From assembly GCA_030830865.1 (NCBI GenBank), contig JAURME010000068.1, forward strand, positions 1 to 34,472: DNA of 34,472 nucleotides, written 5' to 3'. Below are positions 25,565-34,472 of this stretch, piece by piece (positions within the stretch are counted from its first letter, which is position 1; the number at the start of each line of letters is the position of its first letter). Position numbers and translations under genes: made by a program. Source of the DNA: Candidatus Nanopelagicales bacterium (GTDB lineage: Bacteria > Actinomycetota > Actinomycetes > S36-B12). The notes under the pieces were generated by a model. That model worked only from the letters and a program-made list of their open reading frames with translations. It ran no database searches and was not told where the DNA came from.

Positions 25565-26385
25565 TCGGCGGCAGGACCGCCATTGGCGATGAACTCGCGC
25601 AGCGCGGCCTCGTCGGCGAGGGTCGGGTTCTCGATCACGACGCCGTCGAGGACCGCGTAGGGCGTCCCGCCGGCCTCGGAGTTGGTGAACGAGACGCCGC
25701 TGTTGGTCGCCCAGTCCAGGTAGGTTCCGTCGGCGACACAGGCCTGGAAGGTCTCGAGATCGGCACCGGAGATGCCCGACTCGCCCGCGATCGCGGCGAA
25801 TTGCTCGTCGGTGTAGCCGTCGCCCTCGTTCGCGGGATGGTTGGCGTACAGAGCGTCGTGGTACTCCCGGGTCTTGCCCAGGTCGATCGCGCAGCCCCAG
25901 GCGGCGGCTGCACGGCTCGACGAGTTCGCCACCGCCGGGTCCCCGCCCTCGTTCACGCGATCAAGGAACGTGGCCGGGCGCCAGACCAGTTGGACCGTGC
26001 CCTCCTCGGCGAGCTTCGCGATGCCACTGCCATTGGCCTGCTCGACCGCGGCACATGCCGGGCACTGGAAGTCCTCCCAGATCTCCAGCACGGGTGCATC
26101 CGCGGCAGCTGTGCCGTACGGCACGCCGAACGGTTGGTCGGAGTCGGCCGCCAGTACCTCGGCCGGCAGGGCCGCTCCCTCAATGATCTCCGTGGGCGTG
26201 GCGGTCTGCGAGGAATCGGAGGATCCACGGGCGATCACCGCTACGACGATGATGCCCACGACGACGACCAGGACGGTGACGGCGCCGATGATCCGCACGA
26301 GGCGCTCGCGCTTGCGCTCCTCGGCCTGCGCCGCATTGCGTGCCGCGGCCGCGCGGTCCCGACGCTTGCTGCCGGACTCACTCAT
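25561..26385 (-). CDS. Membrane-anchored DsbA-like thioredoxin-fold protein
   Basis: N-terminal TM (IIGAVTVLVVVVGIIVVAVIA), EIWEDFQCPACAAVEQ (CPAC), C-terminal GGTPYAVLDGVVI (cis-Pro). Confidence 0.9.
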   Translation of the reverse strand: MSESGSKRRDRAAAARNAAQAEERKRERLVRIIGAVTVLVVVVGIIVVAVIARGSSDSSQTATPTEIIEGAALPAEVLAADSDQPFGVPYGTAAADAPVLEIWEDFQCPACAAVEQANGSGIAKLAEEGTVQLVWRPATFLDRVNEGGDPAVANSSSRAAAAWGCAIDLGKTREYHDALYANHPANEGDGYTDEQFAAIAGESGISGADLETFQACVADGTYLDWATNSGVSFTNSEAGGTPYAVLDGVVIENPTLADEAALREFIANGGPAAE

Positions 26386-26411
26386 CGATGTCTCTCCTCG
26401 TCGTTACCAGT

Positions 26412-26429
26412 CTCCGGTTCGGTCCGGAG
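26412..26429 (-). other. Hairpin CTCCGG-ACCGAA-CCGGAG between trpA and the DsbA-like gene
   Basis: Perfect 6-bp stem, 6-nt loop, no T-tract; could be a 5' UTR hairpin or weak terminator. Confidence 0.35.
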
Positions 26430-26467
26430 CCGTGCCATGCTCGGTACACCGTAAACCGCACGTGGAA

Positions 26468-27265
26468 CTACGACGCGCGGACCCCGGTCGCGAGTTCCCG
26501 CGCGAGGTCGCACACGGCGACCACCGCGGCTGCGTGGTCCGGTGCGTGGAGGATGCGTTTGACGAACGCGGACCCCACGATCACGCCGTCCGCGTAGGAC
26601 GCCACCTCGGCCGCCTGGTCGCCGGTGGAGATGCCGATGCCGACGCCGATGGGGAGCCCCGTGATGGCCCGGCACCGTCGCACGAGCTCGGGAGCCGCCG
26701 AACTGACTGCAGTGCGGCCGCCGGTGACCCCCATGGTCGACGCCGCGTACAGAAAGCCGGATGACACGGATGCGACTCGGTCGATTCGGGCGTCCGTCGA
26801 CGAGGGAGCTGCGAGGAAGATCCGATCGAGCTCATGCCGCGTCGTCACGGTGATCCAGTCCGCTGCCTCCTCCGGGGTGAGGTCAGGGGTGATCACGCCC
26901 TGTCCGCCAGCCTCGGCCATGCGCAGCGCGAACCGCTCGAGCCCGTACTGCTCGATGGGATTCCAGTAGGACATGACGAGCGGGACGGCACCGGTGGTCG
27001 CCACCTGCGCCACGGTGTCGAGCACGACATCCGTCGTGGTGCCAGCGGCGAGGGCGGCGTTGACCGCTGCCTGGATGTCGGGGCCGTCCATCAGCGGATC
27101 CGAGTAGGGCAGACCAACCTCGACGATGTCGACACCACCCTCGACCATGGCGGCGATGAGCTCGACAGCCTGGTCCGGGGTCGGGAAACCTGCGGGGAGG
27201 TATCCGATCAGCGCGGCCCGACCTTCGTCACGGGCTGCGGCGAAGGCGTCGGCCAGAGTCCTCAT
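26468..27265 (-). CDS. trpA: Tryptophan synthase alpha subunit
   Basis: [12 protein letters not shown]...[23 protein letters not shown]...[29 protein letters not shown]. Confidence 0.98.
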   Translation of the reverse strand: MRTLADAFAAARDEGRAALIGYLPAGFPTPDQAVELIAAMVEGGVDIVEVGLPYSDPLMDGPDIQAAVNAALAAGTTTDVVLDTVAQVATTGAVPLVMSYWNPIEQYGLERFALRMAEAGGQGVITPDLTPEEAADWITVTTRHELDRIFLAAPSSTDARIDRVASVSSGFLYAASTMGVTGGRTAVSSAAPELVRRCRAITGLPIGVGIGISTGDQAAEVASYADGVIVGSAFVKRILHAPDHAAAVVAVCDLARELATGVRAS

Positions 27266-28512
27266 GGACGCATGCCCGGGGCCCGGCCCTGATCATGGCC
27301 GTCGAGGTCTATCCCGAACCAGGCCGCCGCCGTCGCGACATCCTTGTCCCCTCGGCCCGACAGATTGACGACGATGACGGCGTCGGGGCCGAGCTCGCGA
27401 CCCAGTCGCATGGCACCGGCGAGCGCGTGCGCCGTCTCGATCGCCGGGATGATCCCCTCGGTTCGACACAGGGCTGCGAAGGCCGACATCGCCTCGGCGT
27501 CGTCGACGGGCTCGTAGATCGCGCGACCGGTGTCGTGCAGCCAGGAGTGCTCGGGTCCGACGCCCGGGTAGTCGAGCCCGGCCGAGATGGAATGCGACGG
27601 AAGGGTCTGACCCCACTCGTCCTGCATGACGTACGTGCGTGCCCCGTGCAGCACTCCCGGGCTCCCGGCCGCGAACCGAGAGGCGTGCCGTCCGGTGGCG
27701 ACGCCCTCCCCTCCGGCCTCGTAGCCGCGCAGTTGGACCTGCGGGTCGTCGATGAACGCGCTGAAGAGTCCAATGGCGTTGGACCCGCCCCCGACGCAGG
27801 CGACAGCGGCATCGGGCAGCCGGCCCTCAGCCTCGAGGATCTGTGCCCGTGCCTCGCGCCCGATCACCTCGTGGAAGTGCCGGACCATTCGGGGGAACGG
27901 GGCAGGCCCGGTGACGGTGCCGAGAACATAGTGCGTGCGATCCACCGTGGTCACCCAGTCGCGCATGGCCTCGTTGATGGCGTCCTTCAGCGTGCGACTC
28001 CCGGCCGTGACGGGCACCACCTCCGCTCCGAGCAGGCGCATCCGGGCGACATTGAGTGCCTGGCGCCGGGTGTCCTCCTCGCCCATGTAGACGGTGCATT
28101 CCAAGCCCATCAGAGCAGCAGCGGTCGCCGTGGCCACGCCGTGCTGACCCGCACCGGTCTCGGCGATGACACGCTCCTTGCCCATGCGCTTGGTGAGGAG
28201 CGCCTGGCCGAGGACGTTGTTGATCTTGTGCGATCCGGTGTGGTTGAGGTCCTCGCGCTTGAGGTAGACCCGGGCTCCCCCGCATTCCGCAGAGAAGCGA
28301 CGCGCAGGCGTGAGCGGACTCGGTCGCCCGGTGTAGTGCACCTCAAGGGCGGCCAGTTCCGCACCAAAGTCGGGATCGGCCAGCGCGGTGGTGAAGGCGG
28401 CATCCAGCTCGTCGAGTGCCGCGGTGAGCGCCTCCGGCACGAATCGACCGCCGTACGGACCGAAGTGCCAGGGGTCGGTCGCCGCGGTCATGCTCTCTGC
28501 GATGTCGGTCAC
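27262..28512 (-). CDS. trpB: Tryptophan synthase beta subunit
   Basis: [13 protein letters not shown]...[24 protein letters not shown]...[12 protein letters not shown]...[12 protein letters not shown]. Confidence 0.98.
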   Translation of the reverse strand: MTDIAESMTAATDPWHFGPYGGRFVPEALTAALDELDAAFTTALADPDFGAELAALEVHYTGRPSPLTPARRFSAECGGARVYLKREDLNHTGSHKINNVLGQALLTKRMGKERVIAETGAGQHGVATATAAALMGLECTVYMGEEDTRRQALNVARMRLLGAEVVPVTAGSRTLKDAINEAMRDWVTTVDRTHYVLGTVTGPAPFPRMVRHFHEVIGREARAQILEAEGRLPDAAVACVGGGSNAIGLFSAFIDDPQVQLRGYEAGGEGVATGRHASRFAAGSPGVLHGARTYVMQDEWGQTLPSHSISAGLDYPGVGPEHSWLHDTGRAIYEPVDDAEAMSAFAALCRTEGIIPAIETAHALAGAMRLGRELGPDAVIVVNLSGRGDKDVATAAAWFGIDLDGHDQGRAPGMRP

Positions 28513-28521
28513 CGGGCCCCC

Positions 28522-29331
28522 TCAGCCTCGTCCGTGGCGCGTCGCCGGATGTGCCCCCGCCGTGACGAGGTCGTGCACCGCGGCGCGGGGGTCACGGCCG
28601 GTCACCAGGCTCTCCCCGACCAGGACGGCGTCGGCACCGGCCTCGGCATAGACGATGAGGTCATGGGCGTCGCGCACACCGGATTCGGCGATCTTGACCA
28701 CAGAGGGAGGGATCGCGGGGACCACGCGGGCGAAGGTGCCGGTGTCGACCTCGAGGGTCTTGAGGTTGCGCGCGTTGACGCCGATGACGGTCGCACCGGC
28801 GGCGACAGCCCGCGCCGCCTCCTGCTCGTCATGCACCTCCACGAGCGGCGTGAGTCCAAGGCTCCTGGTCCGCTCGATGAGGCTGACGAGCGCCTCCTGC
28901 TCCAGCGCGGCGACGATCAGCAGGATGACGTCGGCTCCATAGGCCTTGGCCTCCCAGAGTTGGTAGCTGCTGACGATGAAGTCCTTGCGCAGCACGGGGA
29001 TGTCGACGGCGGCGCGAACGGCTGCGAGGTCGGCCAGCGAGCCGCCGAAGCGGCGCTGCTCGGTCAGCACGCTGATGCAGTGGGCCCCGCCCGCCTCGTA
29101 CTCCATCGCGAGGGCGGCGGGATCGGGGATGTCGGCGAGAGCGCCCTTGCTGGGACTCGAGCGCTTCACCTCGGCGATGACGCACACATCCTCGCCCGCG
29201 AGGACGGCCTCGACGTCGCGTGCCGGCGGCACACTGTGGGCGCGTTCCTTGAGTTCCTCGAGGGAGACCGCAGCCATCCGCTCGGCCAGATCGGCGCGCA
29301 CGCCGTCGAGGATGTCGTCCAACACGGTCAC
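28522..29331 (-). CDS. trpC: Indole-3-glycerol phosphate synthase
   Basis: [22 protein letters not shown]...[22 protein letters not shown]...[12 protein letters not shown]...ESGV. Start placed at GTG 29331 (MTVLDDIL); the track start is 29340. Confidence 0.96.
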   Translation of the reverse strand: MTVLDDILDGVRADLAERMAAVSLEELKERAHSVPPARDVEAVLAGEDVCVIAEVKRSSPSKGALADIPDPAALAMEYEAGGAHCISVLTEQRRFGGSLADLAAVRAAVDIPVLRKDFIVSSYQLWEAKAYGADVILLIVAALEQEALVSLIERTRSLGLTPLVEVHDEQEAARAVAAGATVIGVNARNLKTLEVDTGTFARVVPAIPPSVVKIAESGVRDAHDLIVYAEAGADAVLVGESLVTGRDPRAAVHDLVTAGAHPATRHGRG

Positions 29332-29338
29332 AACGACC

Positions 29339-29344
29339 ACAGTA
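29339..29344 (-). promoter_or_regulatory. Candidate -10 element (TACTGT) for leaderless trpC
   Basis: TACTGT-N7-GTG; same geometry as at def and pyk. Confidence 0.45.
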
Positions 29345-29359
29345 GTGACGGCGGCCGGA

Positions 29360-29881
29360 CTACCCGATGCCGGATCCCAGGTAGGGAACGAAGTTCCGGA
29401 CCACGCCGAACACCACCATGGCGATCAGCCCGATCACGAGGATCGCCGTCCTCCGGCGGGTCTGTCGGGCCGTCACGGCCGCGGCGTGCCCCGTCCACGA
29501 TCGGCGCAGCCAGCCCAGCCACAGCAGCAGCGCGAGCGGGACGAGCACCACCAGCGCGATGTTGTGGTCCAGTGCGCCGGCGGGATTGCCGGTGATGAGG
29601 TCGTGGGTTCCGCGCATGATGCCGCAGCCGGGACAGTCCAGGCCGAACAGGGCACGGGTCGGGCACAGCGGGTAGTGGCCGGGCTCGTTGGGGTCGACGA
29701 CCGCGAGATAGGCCAGGCCGGCGGCCACGGCCCCCGTTGCCACCGCCGGCGCAACCATCCGGCGCAGCCGTGGTCGCGAGTCCCGGATCTCGGGCTGCAC
29801 GATGCGGTCGCCAGCATCACCTCCGAGTCCGGACGGCCCGGCAGCCGGCGAGCCGGTGTCGCGCCCGGCATCCACTGTCAC
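29360..29881 (-). CDS. DUF2752 family membrane protein
   Basis: [38 protein letters not shown] with predicted TM helices. A TAGAGT lies 6 nt upstream of the GTG start. Confidence 0.88.
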   Translation of the reverse strand: MTVDAGRDTGSPAAGPSGLGGDAGDRIVQPEIRDSRPRLRRMVAPAVATGAVAAGLAYLAVVDPNEPGHYPLCPTRALFGLDCPGCGIMRGTHDLITGNPAGALDHNIALVVLVPLALLLWLGWLRRSWTGHAAAVTARQTRRRTAILVIGLIAMVVFGVVRNFVPYLGSGIG

Positions 29882-29890
29882 AGCAGGACT

Positions 29891-31291
29891 CTACGACGCG
29901 GCCGCGGGCAGGCGCACCGTGAATCGGGCACCTCCCTCGGGCGCCTGTCCGACCTCGGCCCTACCGCCGAGGCCTCTGGCCAACCGGCCCACAAGCGCCA
30001 GCCCGAGGCCAGTGCCCACCGGTCGGACCCCCCGGTAGCGCTCGTGGAGGGCACCGGGCTCGAAGGCCACGGCGCGGTCGTCGTCCGTCAGACCCGGACC
30101 GGAGTCACGCACCTCGACCACGGCCACGTCACCCTCAGATCGGATGGCGAGCACCATGACCGACTCCGGGGGGGACACCCGCAACGCATTCTCCGCGAGG
30201 TTGTCGATGATCTGGCGCACGCGCATCGGATCGGTCCGGACGATGAGCGGGGCCGCCGGAAGCTCCAGAACCGCGCTGAGGCCCTCGCGCTCCGCGCGGT
30301 CGCGCCACACGTCACCGGCGTCCGCGCCGAGCTCGGTGAGGTCGACCTCCACCGGCTCGACATGGAAGTCCACGGCGCCCAGCCGCGCCAGGTCGAGCAG
30401 GTCCGTCACGAGTCGATCGAGTCGTGCCGCCTCGAGTGCCACGGTCGTTCCCGTGCGCTCGACATCGTCGCCGGTGATGATGCCGTCGGCCAGGGCCTCC
30501 GCATATCCCTTGACCGCCGTCAGAGGCGTGCGAAGCTCGTGGGAGACGGACAGCAGGAATTCCCGCTGACGCCCCTCGGATGTCAGGAGGGCGGTGTTCA
30601 GTCGGTTGAGGCTGTCAGCGATGTCGGCGATCTCCACCGGGCCCTCCGGCACCAGCGTGACCTCTCGTGAGCCGGTGGCCATCTCGTTCGCGGCATCCCG
30701 CGCCGCCCGCAGCGGACGGATGAGCCGCCGCGCTGCCACGTAGCCGATCGGCATCGCGATGAGCAGCCCGACCACGAGACCGATGGCCAGGCGGCGCAGA
30801 GCGTCGATCGCCTGCACGCCGACAACGGTCAGGGGCTGTTCCAGGATGACGGCACCGCCGGCCACGAGGGGCCGCGCCTCGATGAAGATGCGGCCCTCCC
30901 GGGTCTCCCCGTCGGCCGAGACGGAGCGTCCTTCCATCACGGCTGCCATCACCGCATCCGGAACCCCTGGCGGGGAGCCGGCGCCGGGCGCGACCAGATA
31001 GCCGGTGATCTGCTTCGTCTGGAGAGCCGCGATGAGCGGACGGGGCAGGATCTCCTCGCTGTGTCGCCCCGAGTCGCCGCGGTCGAGTGCCGTCTTGGTG
31101 ACATCGGCCAGCCGGACGAGGTCGCTTCGCGTCTGCTGCTCGGCAGCACTGCGCACGAGCGGGTAGGCGGCCAGACCGGCGATGACAGCGGCGATGGCTG
31201 CGATCGAGGAGACGAGAAGGACGGTCCTGGTGACCAGGCTCATGCGTCCGCCCGGCACGTGCTGGACGCCAGGAGGCGAATCGACGGTCAC
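29891..31291 (-). CDS. Two-component sensor histidine kinase
   Basis: Two TM helices, HAMP-like region, H-box FLLSVSHELRTPLTAVKGYAEAL, N-box QIIDNLAENALRVSP, G-boxes DSGPGL/GTGLGLALV. GTGA overlap with the regulator. Confidence 0.95.
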   Translation of the reverse strand: MTVDSPPGVQHVPGGRMSLVTRTVLLVSSIAAIAAVIAGLAAYPLVRSAAEQQTRSDLVRLADVTKTALDRGDSGRHSEEILPRPLIAALQTKQITGYLVAPGAGSPPGVPDAVMAAVMEGRSVSADGETREGRIFIEARPLVAGGAVILEQPLTVVGVQAIDALRRLAIGLVVGLLIAMPIGYVAARRLIRPLRAARDAANEMATGSREVTLVPEGPVEIADIADSLNRLNTALLTSEGRQREFLLSVSHELRTPLTAVKGYAEALADGIITGDDVERTGTTVALEAARLDRLVTDLLDLARLGAVDFHVEPVEVDLTELGADAGDVWRDRAEREGLSAVLELPAAPLIVRTDPMRVRQIIDNLAENALRVSPPESVMVLAIRSEGDVAVVEVRDSGPGLTDDDRAVAFEPGALHERYRGVRPVGTGLGLALVGRLARGLGGRAEVGQAPEGGARFTVRLPAAAS

Positions 31292-31986
31292 GACGCGCCC
31301 GGCGCCTCGACCGAGTAGCCGACTCCGCGCACGGTGCGGATCGGGCTCGCGTCTCCCAGCTTGCCGCGCACCTGCGCGACGTGGACGTCGACGGTCCGCG
31401 TGCCCACCACAGCGGCATAGCCCCAGACCTCGGACAGCAGGTGGTCACGCGTGTAGACGCGGCCCGGATGCTGCATGAGGTGCGCGAGCAGGTCGAACTC
31501 CGTCGCCGTGAGCATGACCGGTTCACCATCGACCGTGACTCGTCGGGTGACGAGGTCGACCCGAACCGGACCGAGAACGAGCGGTGCCTCATCGGGAGCG
31601 ATGAGCGACGCTCGACGCACGACTGACTTCACACGAGCGACGACCTCGCGGGGGCTGAACGGCTTGGTGATGTAGTCGTCGGCACCGAGTTCGAGACCGA
31701 GCACGCGGTCCACCTCGTCGTCCCGAGCGGTGCAGAACAGGATCGGCACCCAGTTGCCCTCGGCACGCAGCTGGCGACACACCTCGGTCCCGTCGAGGAT
31801 CGGCAGGCCCACGTCCAGGACGATGGCGGCCGGATGCATGCTCCGTGCGGCAGCCAGCGCCGACTGGCCGTCCTCGGCGACATGGACCCCGAAGCCCTCT
31901 CGACTGAGGTAGAGGCGGAGCAGGTCGGAGATCGCCCGCTCGTCCTCGACGACGAGGACGAGTCCACGAGAGGTGTCAGCGCTCAC
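31288..31986 (-). CDS. OmpR/PhoB-family response regulator
   Basis: LVLVVEDERAISDLLRLYL, IVLDVGLPILDG phosphoacceptor, DYITKPFSPREVVARVK; C-terminal winged helix LTATEFDLLAHLMQHPGRVYTRDHLLSEVWG...VDVHVAQVRGKLG...IRTVRGVGY. Confidence 0.96.
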   Translation of the reverse strand: MSADTSRGLVLVVEDERAISDLLRLYLSREGFGVHVAEDGQSALAAARSMHPAAIVLDVGLPILDGTEVCRQLRAEGNWVPILFCTARDDEVDRVLGLELGADDYITKPFSPREVVARVKSVVRRASLIAPDEAPLVLGPVRVDLVTRRVTVDGEPVMLTATEFDLLAHLMQHPGRVYTRDHLLSEVWGYAAVVGTRTVDVHVAQVRGKLGDASPIRTVRGVGYSVEAPGAS

Positions 31987-32037
31987 GGGTCAAGGGTGTC
32001 AGATGACGATGCCGGTCGCGGGCCTCGTGGTACGCGA

Positions 32038-32067
32038 GACGTCAGTGCGACGTCAGGATCACGTAAG
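32038..32067 (-). repeat. Three direct repeats at 11-bp spacing; candidate response-regulator binding site
   Basis: Minus strand CTTACGTG-ATC-CTGACGTC-GCA-CTGACGTC; the last two units identical, the first 6/8. Confidence 0.65.
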
Positions 32068-32295
32068 TCAGTCGGCCTTCTTGCCGTAACCCATCGCGGC
32101 GAGCGCCTTGCCGGCGATGCCACCGACGACCACCAGCCCCGCGGACACCCAGAACAGCGGCCAGTTGCCGAACATCACCGCGAGCGTTCCCAGGAGGAAG
32201 GCGATGGAGATGATGACCACCGCGGTCCACGCGGCCGGTGTGGACCCGTGGTTGTCGTGGTGTGCCTGCGTCTGCGTCGAGGACTCCTGCGTCAT
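32068..32295 (-). CDS. Small HGxxPAAW-motif membrane protein
   Basis: HGSTPAAWTAVVIISIAFLLGTLAVMFGNWPLFWVSAGLVVVGGIAGKALAAMGYGKK; start trimmed to ATG 32295 (75 aa). Confidence 0.9.
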   Translation of the reverse strand: MTQESSTQTQAHHDNHGSTPAAWTAVVIISIAFLLGTLAVMFGNWPLFWVSAGLVVVGGIAGKALAAMGYGKKAD

Positions 32296-32303
32296 GGCGT
32301 CAT

Positions 32304-32753
32304 TCAACCAGATGGTTCTGCGGCGGGGCCGTCCGTCGGGCCGTCCGTCGGATCGTGCCCCTGGTCCAGCGCGTCCCACGCCGCACGGCGGGAGGCCGAG
32401 GCCTCCGGTCCGGGCGTGCGGTCATATCGTCCGCCCATCGCGGGCCACTGACGCCCCTGGACAGCGGACCACAGGGCAGCAACCACGATGAGCAGCCCGC
32501 CCGCCAGCGCTGCCAGTCCCGGGCCGGACGATCCGCCGACCAGGTCCACGATCCCCCCACCGACCGCGATGAGGCCGCCGGCAAGGAGCAGCACCGAAGC
32601 GATGACTCGGCCCCAGCCGCGGGTGGCGACCACGCCCAGGATCACGGCGAGCGTCAGCCACGGCAGGCCATCGACCAGGATGACCAGGACGAGGCCCATG
32701 ACGAGCAGGGCGAGTGCCAGCACGTACGCCCGAGTCGGGCTCAACCGGCTCAC
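32304..32753 (-). CDS. Trp biosynthesis-associated membrane protein (TIGR02234-like)
   Basis: GTG 32753 overlaps the trpE stop (GTGA); [32 protein letters not shown]...GWGRVIASVLLLAGG; located immediately after trpE as in other actinobacteria. Confidence 0.85.
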   Translation of the reverse strand: MSRLSPTRAYVLALALLVMGLVLVILVDGLPWLTLAVILGVVATRGWGRVIASVLLLAGGLIAVGGGIVDLVGGSSGPGLAALAGGLLIVVAALWSAVQGRQWPAMGGRYDRTPGPEASASRRAAWDALDQGHDPTDGPTDGPAAEPSG

Positions 32754-34306
32754 GTCGCGGTGAGCGTCTGCGCAGCCGCCACTGCCCGCAGGACGGCCGC
32801 GGCTTTGTTGGCGCACTCGTCCGCCTCGGACTGCGGGACGGAGTCGGCGACGATTCCCGCACCCGCCTGGACGTGCGCGATGCCGTCCTTCACCAGGGCC
32901 GTTCGAATGGCGATCGCGGCATCGAGGTTGCCCGCGAAGTCGAAGTAGCCGACACAACCGCCGTAGAGCCCTCGCCGCAGCGGCTCCAGTTCGTCGATGA
33001 TTGCCATCGCCCGGGGCTTGGGAGCACCGGACAGCGTGCCAGCCGGGAAGGTGGCGGCGAGGACGTCGTAGGCCGCCGACCCCTCCGCGAGCTCTCCGGT
33101 GACCGTCGACACAAGGTGCATGACGTGCGAGTAGCGCTCGACGCTCATGAACTCCACGACGGCCACGGATCCCGGACGGCATACGCGGCCGAGGTCGTTC
33201 CGGGCCAGGTCGACGAGCATCACGTGCTCGGCCCGCTCCTTGATGTCAGTGCTGAGCTCCTCGGCGAGGGCGACGTCCTCCTCCGGGGTCGCGCCCCGAC
33301 GGCGCGTGCCGGCGATCGGGTGCAGGACGCAGTGGTCGGCCTGCACGGTGACGAGAGCTTCCGGCGAGGATCCGACGATGTCGAAGGCGACCTCGTCGCT
33401 GAGCTGGACCGCACTCGCGTGCTCACCGTCGGTCTGCGGCATCCGGATGAGGTACATATATGGGCTGGGGTTGGTGGCACGGAGCACGCGATAGACATCG
33501 AGGGCAGATGCGGCGCACGGAACCGAGTAGCGCTGGGACACCACGATCTGGAAGGCATCCCCGGCCCGGATGTACTCCTTGGCAGTCTCAACCTGCTCGA
33601 GGTAGTCGGCATGCGGCGTGGCGGACTCCACGGTGACCTGCGCTGCGCGGTCGTAGGTGGCGACTCCGAGGGCCATCGGCTCCGCGAGCTGGGCCGCCAT
33701 GCGATCCAGCCGGCCAACCGCGTCGCGCCATGCCTCGTCGACTCGTTCATCCGTCGCGTCGTAGTTGATGGCGTTTGCGATGAGGAGCACCGAGCCGTCG
33801 GCGTGGTCCAGGACCGCGAGATCGGTCGCCAGCAGGAAACCCATGTCCGGGACGCCCAGGGTGTCGGGATTGTCGTCCGGCACGCGCTCCCAGGCACGCA
33901 CGGCGTCATAGGTCAGGTAGCCGACCAGTCCTCCGGTCAACGGTGGGAGGTCGGGCATGGCGGGTGTGCGCAGCATGGCGACGCTGTCGCGCAGGACATC
34001 CATCGCCCGGCCTTGCGTCGGAAGACCGACGGGAGCATGTCCGATCCATTGGGCGTGGCCGTCGCTTTCGGTCAGCAGCGCAGCGCACCTCACGCCGACG
34101 AAGGAGTATCGCGACCACGTGCGCCCCTGCTCGGCGGACTCCAGCAGGAACGTTCCCGCACGGTCCCCACAGAGCACCTCGAACAGTCCCACCGCGGTGA
34201 GCCCATCGGCGAGGAGCCGGCGCACGACGGGGATCACCCGGCGGTCGCGGGCGAGCTCCCGGAACGTGTCGAGGTCCGGAGCCACAGCCCCTGTGAAGTC
34301 GGTCAT
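32750..34306 (-). CDS. trpE: Anthranilate synthase component I
   Basis: [19 protein letters not shown] (LLES feedback motif); [67 protein letters not shown]. Confidence 0.97.
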   Translation of the reverse strand: MTDFTGAVAPDLDTFRELARDRRVIPVVRRLLADGLTAVGLFEVLCGDRAGTFLLESAEQGRTWSRYSFVGVRCAALLTESDGHAQWIGHAPVGLPTQGRAMDVLRDSVAMLRTPAMPDLPPLTGGLVGYLTYDAVRAWERVPDDNPDTLGVPDMGFLLATDLAVLDHADGSVLLIANAINYDATDERVDEAWRDAVGRLDRMAAQLAEPMALGVATYDRAAQVTVESATPHADYLEQVETAKEYIRAGDAFQIVVSQRYSVPCAASALDVYRVLRATNPSPYMYLIRMPQTDGEHASAVQLSDEVAFDIVGSSPEALVTVQADHCVLHPIAGTRRRGATPEEDVALAEELSTDIKERAEHVMLVDLARNDLGRVCRPGSVAVVEFMSVERYSHVMHLVSTVTGELAEGSAAYDVLAATFPAGTLSGAPKPRAMAIIDELEPLRRGLYGGCVGYFDFAGNLDAAIAIRTALVKDGIAHVQAGAGIVADSVPQSEADECANKAAAVLRAVAAAQTLTAT

Positions 34307-34472
34307 ACCGGGCCGCCGGGTGTGACCGCGACGGCATCGAAGCAGGTGCGGTCGCCGGTGTGACAGGCAGCGCCGACCTGATCGACGAGGAGCAGGACCG
34401 TGTCGCCGTCGCAGTCCAGTCGGACCTCGCGGACCTGCTGCACGTGGCCGGAGGTGTCACCCTTGGCCCACC
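34303..34472 (-). CDS. hisI: Phosphoribosyl-AMP cyclohydrolase, 3' part (truncated by window edge)
   Basis: [55 protein letters not shown]: HisI metal/active-site motifs; stop overlaps the trpE ATG. Not in the ORF track. Confidence 0.95.
   Translation of the reverse strand, partial: WAKGDTSGHVQQVREVRLDCDGDTVLLLVDQVGAACHTGDRTCFDAVAVTPGGPV

Noticed and set aside
27295-29595. 766-aa plus-strand ORF opposite trpB/trpC
   Set aside because: Spans several real minus-strand genes and shows no protein motif.
32714-34363. 549-aa plus-strand ORF opposite trpE
   Set aside because: Antisense shadow in high-GC DNA.

Overview
This is a high-GC actinobacterial-type chromosomal window in which every supported gene lies on the minus strand. 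Read in the direction of transcription (high to low coordinate) the order is: hisI(partial)-trpE-Trp-associated membrane protein-HGxxPAAW protein-[OmpR-type response regulator/histidine kinase]-DUF2752-trpC-trpB-trpA-DsbA-like-lgt-gltB-gltD-pyk-pyrR-pyrB-pyrC-[45-aa ORF]-carA-carB-pyrK-pyrD-pyrF-mihF-gmk-rpoZ-coaBC-metK-priA-def-fmt(partial). Most of this is core metabolism. The less ordinary signals are: (1) a SAM-IV-type riboswitch in front of metK; (2) a long interrupted inverted repeat forming a putative structured leader in front of gltB, not recognised as any known RNA class; (3) three 8-bp direct repeats at exact 11-bp spacing upstream of a two-component system embedded among trp genes; (4) an untracked 45-aa ORF that overlaps the pyrC stop and carA start; (5) recurring TANNNT-N7-start architecture suggesting leaderless def, pyk and trpC transcripts; (6) a LacI-like palindrome in the pyk promoter; (7) a PyrR-type RNA site over the pyrR ribosome-binding region; (8) a PriA lacking recognisable helicase motifs. 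I found no mobile elements, CRISPR arrays, tRNA or rRNA genes. All calls are by reading only; no searches or folding programs were run.
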